Of a stretch of 64,000 nt of DNA, positions 11,381 through 20,800 are shown piece by piece (positions within the stretch are counted from its first letter, which is position 1; each line of letters starts with the position of its first letter). The stretch spans positions 1 through 64,000 of the forward strand of contig JAFEUB010000795.1 of assembly GCA_024529925.1 (NCBI GenBank). The letters are read 5' to 3'. The stretch comes from Ophthalmolycus amberensis. Lineage: Eukaryota; Chordata; Actinopteri; Perciformes; Zoarcidae. A program made the position numbers and the translations under genes. The notes beneath the pieces are model-generated. The model ran no database searches. It was not told where the DNA came from and saw nothing but the letters and a program-made list of their open reading frames with translations.

Positions 11381-11815
11381 TAACACTTTCTATGACGCCC
11401 ATATCTATAACGCATTATAAATATATTTATAATGTGTTCTAATCCACTAATTGCACGTTACAATACATTGTAATATTTTCATAATGTATTATAACCACTG
11501 GTATACTGCATTATAAATTTGGGGCTTTAAGTGAATTAATGAAATTTGTGAGGATTAGGCAGATAAAATATATTACAAGCTTGTTATATAGTAAATCACT
11601 ATACTGTAGTTTAAGTAAAGTGGAAACAATATCATTAAATCTAAAACGTCAGTAAGTGACCTTATAAGTCATTATACAATGTTTTATAATGTTATGAAGA
11701 ACTATGAATATTTGAGTCCATTATAGCTATAATGATACAGTGAAATAAGCATAATACAATGCATTATAAGTATGTGTGTAATGTATTTTAGACATGGGCA
11801 TCATAGAAAGTGTTA
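11381..11815. mobile_element. MITE with long terminal inverted repeats
   Basis: The left end TAACACTTTCTATGACGCCC and the reverse complement of the right end, TAACACTTTCTATGATGCCC, match across about 25 bp almost perfectly. They continue as an imperfect match (both contain CATTATAA... blocks) for roughly 60 bp. The interior is very AT-rich and has no ORF. No clear target duplication is seen beyond a possible TA. Confidence 0.75.
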
Positions 11816-13092
11816 CAAAATCTTCATATTTTCATTAGAGTATAATGTATCATGATGTTTTTCAACAGAAGGTACTTGTTATAATTTATGAACTTAAAAA
11901 AAGCAGAGTGATAGAACATGCTATATTTCATTATGTATTTACAGAATTGTGAAACGAGGCATGCATTTGGGTGTGACTAACATATCCTATTTTGATAATA
12001 TAGTGACAAGGAGTGTCACAATAGATGTAGCACCCCTGTGATATACGAATCTACAAATAAATAACAAGCATTCAGATCCGCTCATTCATTTTCACTGGAT
12101 CTCACTGAACGAATGAGACAAGCTCATTGTAACACCGGAACATGCCGCTACAGTACCATGGTACCACTTTGTGTCCAGACCAACTTACACAAAATAAAAC
12201 CACCTTTCATCTGCAGGAGCTGCAGGGAGACAACATGCATGTTTTTAAAGATACTGAAATGTTTGCTCAAACATAATACATTGCAAAGAGTTTTTAGAAG
12301 TATGCACTATAACTCATGATCATGTCAACAAATAAGCAAACTTTTTAAGGTAACGAAATGTGTTTGCTGTGTGTTGTAAAATGACTGAAAAATAAACTGT
12401 TATTAAGAACTAAAGTGAGCTTGGTAAACGTTATCTTATGGGATTGTGTGAGGTTTGCTATATATATGCATCTGAAATTGGCCAGCTAACAATGAAAACA
12501 GTTGAATTCCAGTGCAGCGATGAATGCAAATTGTATCTAATTCAAAAAAACAGAAAGACGTGTCAGATGATTTATTGCATATTGGCACCTCTGCAGGCCT
12601 CATAACAGTGTGAGCCTTAAATTACCACAATAAATTGTCACTTTGACATGCAATGCAATTTTGCGGTGCACGATCTGAGCTGTCAACAGGCACAACATCA
12701 TCAGTGAGCCTGACAAGCAATCCAGCAGCATCTACATGGTGCTATTAGGCTAAAGTTGGATCCACGAGTGGGCTTTTAACTAAATGCATTCTGGTTGACG
12801 TCCGATTCTTATGAACTTTGCAAAAACAAGAGCTATTTACTTTGAATATTTCAGTTCTGTGGATGGACTGTCCACAGAATGGGCCCATGCTTCCTGGCTG
12901 ATAGTCACCAGAGGTTTCAGTGGCCATACTGTGTTTCACAATGACATGGAACGGTCGCTTGACATGCCTGCGAGGGGACATCCAGCCTTCTCACTTCTTA
13001 TTCCTGATTCCTCATTTTCTCTGGACTCCGCAAGATTCAACTATCAGACAAGGCTGTGGGTATTATTAGACAAGGGTGAATCACAAGGCACA

Positions 13093-13122
13093 TGGACACA
13101 CACGCGCACGCACACACACGGT
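13093..13122 (+). repeat. Short CA/CG mixed repeat
   Basis: ACACACACGCGCACGCACAC and neighbours, an interrupted microsatellite inside the non-genic 175-codon ORF. Confidence 0.7.
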
Positions 13123-13457
13123 TCACATGCGAAAGATACTTTTTTCAACGGTAGGCCTAATCTGTTGTCTCAATCTATTCCAATAACATTTGAGTTTTAT
13201 AATATCTTTACTCACAAACAACACGCACTTAAAAATGCACATTTACCCATATACACCCATATAAGGCTTTGGGTCCCTATCCCACCAAACAACCAAGTTC
13301 CTCTTTCTTTTTGTATTGCTCAAGTCAGACGAGGATGACTCAGTGCAGATATTAATCATGTTTTTTTTCGTTATCTTCACATCTGACTCTGCTAAGTTTG
13401 CTTGTCAGAAACGCAGTCAACAAGTCTATTTTAAAAATCTGAGAACTTAAAGATTGG

Positions 13458-13600
13458 GTAAGGCAAGGCAAGGCAAGGCAAGTTTATTTGTATAGCACAT
13501 TTCAACAACAAGGTAATTCAAAGTGCTTCACATGAAACCATTAAAAGCATAAAGGCAAAAGTAAAGGAGATTTAAAACATACATTGAAACAATAATCGAT
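13458..13600. repeat. Interspersed repeat with AAGGC tandem start
   Basis: Four AAGGC-type units are followed by AAGTTTATTTGTATAGCACA and AATTCAAAGTGCTTCACAT. This is recognisable as a very common teleost repeat end. Family class is not asserted. Confidence 0.6.
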
Positions 13601-14469
13601 GTCTCCCTGAGACATTACGCTGCACGCAATCAACCATACACTGCCGCAAGACTTCTTAAATGTTAAAAACAACATGCCTCGAGAACATGTCATCCGACAA
13701 TGTTGTTGAACGGAGTTAAGAGTGTTAATTATCATACATTTGTACATTTAAAACAATTCATCTTATCTTTATGTCAGTTTTTTACAGTTGATCTCTAGAA
13801 CGTGTCAAGTAGTCTTACTTTAACTCAGGAGAGACTGCTGACCTGAGTGTGTTTAGCTACAAGTGCAAAACTAATTTAAAAAGCAGATGGATTGTAATTG
13901 CTGTGGTAATATAATGATTTGTTTTCTTGACTCTTGTCAGGGCAAATGCCACACGATAATTTATGCAGTGAACTCCTGTCAAATGCACCACCTGCTGGTC
14001 AAGCCGTTAATTAAAGGAAATGTTTTGTACTGTTGGACCTTGGGTGCTCTACAGGTGAGGTGGGGATATGGTCCTGAACACCTCGGGACCCAAACATGGG
14101 AGCAAAGTGCTTGTTGTGGACCTTGACAGAATGTATATTCAAAAACAGTTACTTTTACAGTTTTACTTTTACAGTTACTTTGAATGATTGACCATTTTCA
14201 AACTGTTTTTGTTTGAAAGACAGTTTAAGAGAAGATGAAAGAATAACTACATAATTCATAAAACTGCTGCACTCGAAGTAAATGTCTTGCATTCATTCAA
14301 AATCAGAACTCAGTAAAAGTACAGAAGTAATGTAAAATGCACTAATTTTGCAAAAATGACCCTAATATATTAGAATCTATGATAATGTTAGTTTGTTAAT
14401 ATTGAATAAGTATTTTATTGTTGCAGCTGCTCGAGGTGGAGCTATAGTTTTGACTACTTTCTAGACAGT

Positions 14470-15390
14470 TTGGTAGATTTGGCTTAGTGGCTCCCAGCCT
14501 GGGGGTCAGGCCTCTTCCAAAGGGGAGCAAGATGAATCTGATGGGTTGTGAGATTATCAATGGGGCAGGATGGAAGACAAAACAACGTTCTAATACACAA
14601 ATATATATATTCATTTTTTTGAACTTTTCTCTGATCTTTTCCCTTTTTTGACACATTAAATAAGTTGGATCAGTTATTTAAGGTTACTTCAAGGAACTTT
14701 CATTTTGTGTTGATTTTGGCGGTCCCTGTGGACCAAAGCGGTAGTGTTTCCGAGCGTCAAAGTCCCTTTGGAAAACCTTAAATTTTACTGCAGCAGGGTC
14801 TGACAGTCTGACCCGCTCAGTTCTGGTTCTCCCTTCCCTCCACAGGCCCAGCAATGAAGCCTACACTTACAGCAGCGTGGTGTCGGTGTTGGCTCCCAGA
14901 GGAGCAGCGAGGCAAAGCTCTGCTCCCGGCCGGAGGAGGAGAGGCTGCTGCCGGGCGCTGAGCTCTCCTCCTCCCACCGGAGCTCCTGACAGCAGGCCAG
15001 AGGCCCAGCTGGAGCCTGAGCTGAAGGAGTGTCTTGGGAACCTGCATGATTTTGTCTAATTTCACAGAGAAGCCGACCCGATGGCACCAATTACAAGCAA
15101 TACGATTACTATATAGAAAAACAACAACATTCTAGCTGATGGTCTTGTTTGCTTACGTAGGCCATAGAGGCTTCAGTGTTACATTGGCACTGTTTCACAA
15201 CCAGTTAACATTTCCTCGCAGTAACTTTAAATGAAACCAACTGAAAAGGTCAGAGGATAAATGTCTCTTTTGGTGGAACTCCTAATAACGTTTAGACATC
15301 TGAAAGATGACCAGAAGCACCAAGTAAACAGGGTATGTTTTTATGGGGTCACAACCCATAAAAGGTTGCAAACCAGCGGTTCAGTCTTTG
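14470..15390 (+). mobile_element. Interspersed repeat split by a GC-rich insertion
   Basis: The left part (about 14,470-14,690) reads GCTCCCAGCCTGGGGGTCAGG. The right part (about 15,240-15,390) reads TTGGTGGAACTCCTAATAAC and ends GGTTGCAAACCAGCGGTTC. Both look like the two ends of one common fish repeat in the same orientation. Between them lie about 550 bp of mostly GC-rich DNA of different composition (14,690-15,235), including ORFs of 60-101 codons on both strands with no recognisable protein. The assignment is from pattern memory. Confidence 0.5.
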
Positions 15391-15474
15391 TCAATGCATT
15401 GTTTTGTAAGCTTACCATATGTTTCTTCATGAAACATCTTCATCTGTGATGTAACTAACAACTCCAGCTGTCAA

Positions 15475-15660
15475 AAATATGTAATGGAGTGAAAAACGTA
15501 ATATTTGCCTCTGAAATGTGGTCGAGTAAAAGTATGAACTGTAACTATTAAAGTACAAGCATACTTTAAAATTGTTCTTTGCTACAGTACTTGTGTAAAT
15601 GCACTTTTCACTTGTGATAAAATATCTTCGTGGCAATACATGAAACATGTTATATAATAA
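15475..15660 (-). repeat. Reverse-oriented copy of the ACTCAAGTACTG repeat
   Basis: Carries TCGAGTAAAAGTATGAACTG, TAAAGTACAAGCATACTTTA and CTACAGTACTTGTGTAAATG, the reverse complement of the 8,423 family. Confidence 0.55.
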
Positions 15661-15668
15661 TTTTTTTT

Positions 15669-15687
15669 GGGGGGGGGGGGGGGGGGG
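15669..15687 (+). repeat. Poly-G tract (19 bp)
   Basis: Nineteen consecutive G after a T-run. Length in such tracts is often uncertain in assemblies. Confidence 0.95.
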
Positions 15688-16254
15688 TCTCACTTGATGG
15701 TAAGTTGGTCTTGTGATTTATGTATTTTTTACTTCCAACCAGTATTTCTCTGAGCCAAAGAAGATTCCACATTGAGACCGTGATGTATATCATATGAAAT
15801 ACCTCAAATCTGACGAGAAGAGGTCTGTAATGAAGTCCAACATGGATTCATTCGAAGGAGTCATTGAAATAAAAAAACTTTTGCAACCTAGATTTGTCAA
15901 TGACTGTATCTACTTTGGCTGATGACTTGTTGGATAGGTTGGTTCCTCGGTCCTTTGAGTGCTCAAATTGGGAACCCTATGTTTTGATAAGCCTGAAATT
16001 GTAGACTGACTTTTGTAACTTTTACAACACTGTACACCTTAGTTACAACTGTGAACTTATATAGTGATGATATCCAAAGCTTATGCTAAAAATCACTATA
16101 ACCTTTATGACTGTGTGTGTTATTGTGCCTGAATGTAAACATCGACTACTTTATTCTCAGCTAGTGTGTAAGAAAGCACTGGGTTCCTTCTCTCCTGTTT
16201 CTTTCCCACCATTTCAATGAAATATAACAAAACTCTCCTCCTGGGGGCTTCTCC

Positions 16255-16340
16255 TGGAGTTCTTGAGGCAAAATGTTACGTTAACGTTACTTCCTGAAAT
16301 CTTTGGTGGGGCGGGATCCATGTCCCGTCGCTCCTCTCCT
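16255..16340 (+). promoter_or_regulatory. slc39a13: Probable slc39a13 core promoter
   Basis: GC-box GGGGCGGG at 16,308-16,315. Just upstream lies the palindromic stretch GTTACGTTAACGTTAC followed by an ETS-like ACTTCCTG near 16,290. No TATA box is evident and the downstream DNA is CpG-rich, as expected for a housekeeping-type promoter. The exact start site is inferred. Confidence 0.5.
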
Positions 16341-16552
16341 GTTTATACGGGTCCCCCCCCCCACTCCCTCTCCAGGATCCTGACACGTGGCTGTTTTGGG
16401 GAGCCGTGGTGACCGACAGTTACTCCTGCAGCGAGCGGATCCCTGCCCTCCGCAGCTGGGACTCTGGTGAAACTCAGCGGAGCAATCCTGCCTTCATCAC
16501 GTCGGCCTGGATGGCAGGGACACACTGGTGCAAATCCTGCAGAAACTACAAG
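16341..16552 (+). other. slc39a13: slc39a13 non-coding exon 1 (5' UTR), start approximate
   Basis: GC-rich block ending in the donor CTACAAG|GTATTA at 16,553. The next acceptor is CTCTTGCAG at 17,485. Exon 1 carries an ATG at 16,511 that opens a short upstream frame (see findings). Confidence 0.6.
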
Positions 16553-17485
16553 GTATTAAAACATTAAATGTCACATTCATGTCGTTATTTGATGTTTTTC
16601 GACCCCTAAAGTTAGCACTAACTTACTCAAAGTGGTTTTAGTGTTGGCGGTTCTCGCCGTTTTCGTTAGTTTTGCCGTGATTTCGTGTGTGAGCTGACGT
16701 CTGTCGCAGACTGTGGGACGTTACAAGGCTCTGACTGTTTACCAGCTAGCGTTAGCTTGCTAACTTTTACGCACAGAGTTAGCTACCGTTAGTTCAGTGT
16801 GTCTTTTGTCAAACGCACGGGGTTTCAGTGGGACGTTACTTCGCCGCATTGTTCGTAAGTTTAGCACCGTGGCGCTTCAGTTGTCTGAGTATTTTGTATT
16901 CAACGTTAGTTGACGTTATCGTGTAGTGTTTGTGATCCTTCATCTGTCCTGCGTACCGACAGGAAAATGATGAGCAGCAGATGTTTTGAAACACTTATTA
17001 ATCCCAGATGTTACGTTATATCGCAGCATTTACTGCAGAAGATGATTAACAGTTGCAGTGAGGTTAACGCTACTTTAACTTTTCACTGTAGCCCGACGGT
17101 ACCCTTTTAAAGGAGCGTTGCCAGATATCCGCAGACAGCTGCCAACAGGAAGCACGCACTGGACTCTGGTACTTCTGGATTGTTCTTTCCCTGGCGCAAC
17201 TTCACTTTTAACGCAATTTAAGCATGTGTCGGCAGCTGGTCACAGTAACAACAATTTACATCTGGTTGTAGTTAAAAACAAAATATTTTTATTTTTATTT
17301 GGGTCAACCAAAAATGCAAGCACGCCTATTCCAGCCTCTCAATTGCGAGGATGTGCTGCTTTGTCTAATCGATGTGAAATAATGATGAGTTGCAGACTTA
17401 ACTTCATGCTTATTTAAAATGTTCCTACGTGTTCGAGACAGGTGCAGGGGAGGCCTGTTTGTCTGAAAGTGTGCATCTCTTGCAG

Positions 17486-17836
17486 CATTACTTGTTGCAA
17501 GTGCTTTTTGGACCGTGGGACGGATGAAAGGTGGAAGCTGTCTGAAGCCCAGCTGGGCTGTAGCTGCTCTGTTTATCCCTGTTACCCTGCTGATGCTGAC
17601 CTCTGCAGGGGCATCAGGCAGCCACAAGATGACACAAACGTCTATGGCACATGCAACAGCCTCTGCTGCAGGACCGGGCCCCAGCCTGACCGATTACCTC
17701 CAAGCAAACATCTTATACAGCGAACAGTTTCACGTGTGGCTCTTGTCCCTGGTGGGCTCTGTTGCTGTTGGCCTCAGTGGGATTTTACCCCTTATTGTCA
17801 TTCCCATTGAAGCTGGAGCAGCCCTCAAAACAGAAG
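17486..17836 (+). CDS. slc39a13: slc39a13 exon 2 (start codon at 17,524)
   Basis: Acceptor CTCTTGCAG, donor GAAG|GTAAGA. Encodes residues 1-104 plus one base: hydrophobic leader and TM1 with GLSGILPLIVIPIEAG. The upstream frame contains no ATG before a TGA in exon 1, so 17,524 is the first usable ATG. Confidence 0.9.
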
Positions 17837-20800
17837 GTAAGAGATGGCCACATGTAGCCTCAACTTGCATGTGAATTACTCCCAATACGATACTATCACA
17901 CTATTGTCCTTAGAGCAACATTGATAATACACATAGACAATTCTGTTAATGTATGGCAAGACATGTATCAATGTTGATATCTCTGTAACTTAAGAGAAAA
18001 TATGCCCTTTTAAGTTTGTTTAATTTTTTGAAAAGCAGGAATCAGTCAGTACATGTCAACATGAACACAAATGGTGCCATGTGAAGATCAAACAGCTATA
18101 AAATGACAAAAAGACTTCAGTGTTGACAGCAGAAGAGTTCAGAGTTCAAATTTCTGCAGTAAAATAAATATTTCAGCCTCATTAACCTATTAAGTATATA
18201 CGTAAGATGCCAGCTCTTTAGTGGCTCTGTAATAAATCTCCGCACCTTCTAAAGGGGGAAAAATAACCCCAGTGAGTTCAACAAGTAGTTCTGCTGGGTC
18301 TGAGTCAGCCAGTCCTAGACACAGCTGCACCTCCTTCGGCATTTGGACTTCCTGGAAAAATACTTAAGGCATGAGCTCCATTGCATATTTTTCTGCATAA
18401 ACATGCCTTAAAGTATAGATGAGACTGAAGGCTGAAGCATTTCAATTTACAGGAAACTTTTTACTTACCGGTAATTTGTTTTTGTTCAGAAGCAAGAGCT
18501 GCGTGTTGTACTGAATGGGAACAATGTCAGACTGTCAGTTGAAAGATCCCCTAGTTCCGCACCAGATAAAGATTGAATATGAATATACAGTGGAAAACAA
18601 ATAATTTAAAAAAGTAATTAAAAGTAATTTGGATATGTTGTCTGTCAGCTAATCTCAAGTGAACCCGCAAAGTGCGTCTCAATCCACCTGTTTTTATGTG
18701 AATTTTCAATTTGCGCATGAGAGAAACTGAGCGGAAACACTTCACTAACCAGACCAGGCAGGTCAGCCTGAGGCCTGCAGCCTCTTGATCAGCCCCACCC
18801 ACAGGAACGTGGCATTCCAGATGCATTTTAGGCCGTGGGGTTTTCAAGTGCAGTCCTGACCGGAGGTTAGTCGTTACTGAGGAAACTCCTAAACATGAAA
18901 AAAGTTCTGTGGAGCACATCATCTCTGTGTATATTAGTAGCCTGAGCCAGAGCCACTGTTTTGTGGATTTGTGTGCATCATGTTTAACTTGTTAAAAAAT
19001 TATAAATTAATCGGTTGAAACGGTGCCATTTTATATTTAAAAAATCAAAGAGGAAGTAACCTTGGTGCTAAAAAGAAAGACTATGTCACAAACTGCCCTA
19101 AAGTCAGTGACAAAAACGTGAATCACACATGAGATAAAATAGGAATATGTATGTTAACCGGGTAGATCAGTAATAATAAGGATGAGTTAAGTGTGTGATG
19201 GGACGGGTGCAAACTAAGCACAACACCTGTAACCAAACCAGACGGTGGAGTGGAGGCCTGGGAGGAAGCAAAGATAAATAGGCTAAGGCCAAATTTCCTC
19301 GGGTGTAGGCAGATTCCTCATGTCCTTTCCCACTCTGCCCGTTTGCTCCTGAGCCAGGAAGCCAAACCAACCACACAAGCAACAGGCAGACGGAGGGATG
19401 TCACAATCACACAAAACCAAGCTGCAGTTCTTAATTAAACACAGTATTCAGTAATTGCTACCCCTTTTCCTCTACTCTGCTTCCCTGTGTTTCCTCAGCT
19501 GGGCGCCAGAGGCTGAAGCAGCTCCTGAGCTTTGCTATTGGCGGTCTTCTTGGTGACTGTATTCCTTCACCTCCTCCCTGAGGCATGGGAGCTCTCTCGC
19601 TCTTCAGGTGGGTCTCCTTTCCACTAATACCATCGCCACATTTTGTATTTTAATTATTTTTCATTTCTCTGACCCCTCTTAAACATACATGAGAATAAGA
19701 TATTTATATTTGATTACTAGTAGAATGCTTAAGACCTTTTCACAAACAGCAAAGACTGGTGTAATGTCAGTAAACTTTATTTGAGAGCAGTAATTCCTCA
19801 GATATCCTTTCATTTTTAATATATTAATCACGCATTACCTTTCTTTCAAACGCAAATATGCCATTACATTTATTATGTTGATTTAGTGCAACTCTTGGTT
19901 TAAGTTGTTGATTGTAGCACTCCCCCATGTTGTAGCTCGGTTTTCACTTGTACATTTGCTCATTCAGTCTTGTTTGAATCTCTCTGCTTTCATCCCAGCT
20001 GGTAAACACAACCACTACATGACCCAGGGCTTGTGGGTAATTGCTGGCCTGTTGGCCTTCCTCGTCCTGGAGAAGATGTTCCCAGACCAAGGAAGCCACG
20101 AGGATCCCTCGTCAAATTCAGACATGAATTCTAACTCTGCTGTAAGTGTTTCAGCTGAAATGTCTTTAGAAGAAATGTTAATACCAGCCTTCACATATTT
20201 TTGTTTTCATAAGTATGCTTGGTCTGCATATTTCTGTGTTTTGGTGACTGTAGCATCAGATGACCTACTGTCCAACCAGCCTATCAAAGATCTCCTTGGA
20301 CCGGGAAGAATTTAAAAGGAATAGTTTGATTATAATAATTTTCTTGCGAGAGTTTGATGAGAAAATCAATACTTCTGACACATCTCGTTGTTGCCGTGAG
20401 GATGCCAGGCAGCTGGAGACTCCAGGATGTTAATCCAGCACATAAAACCACAAGCAGTTGTTTTTACACTAAGGTTTTTGTTCAGATTAAACAAATGAGA
20501 GATTATCATTTTAATTACTGAGATTTAGATTTTGTTAAGCATGGACAAAGCCAGGCTAGCTGTTTCCCCCTGTTTCAAGTCTTTGTGCTAAGCTAACCAG
20601 ACAGACAGACATAGAGAGTGGCATCGATCTCTTTCATCTCCATCTTGGCAAGAAAGCAAATATGCACGTTTCCCAAAATGTCAAGCTATTCCTTTAACAT
20701 CCTCTTAGTATGAATAGTTATGAAATGGATCTTTATCAATGAGCAAACTAATCTTTTATATTATATTTATATGTTTATATTTATTATTTAATTAGTGTGT

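Larger units (their letters stand above)
3721..16250. other. Intergenic region between divergent spi1 and slc39a13
   Basis: About 12.5 kb with no convincing complete gene. It holds several decayed interspersed repeats (listed separately), a CA microsatellite, a long-TIR MITE and a nested repeat near 15 kb. The longest ORF, 175 codons at 12,811-13,338, includes a CA/CG run and has no family resemblance. Confidence 0.6.

Noticed and set aside
12811..13338. 175-codon plus-strand ORF
   Set aside because: Contains a CA/CG run, no domain or signal, and lies in repeat-rich DNA. Treated as chance.
14785..15090. 101-codon GC-rich minus-strand ORF
   Set aside because: Lies in the GC-rich insert within a repeat, with no protein similarity. 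Kept only as part of the nested-repeat note.
17515..17874. GTG at 17,515 as slc39a13 start
   Set aside because: The first ATG in frame is 17,524. The GTG has no support in a eukaryotic mRNA.
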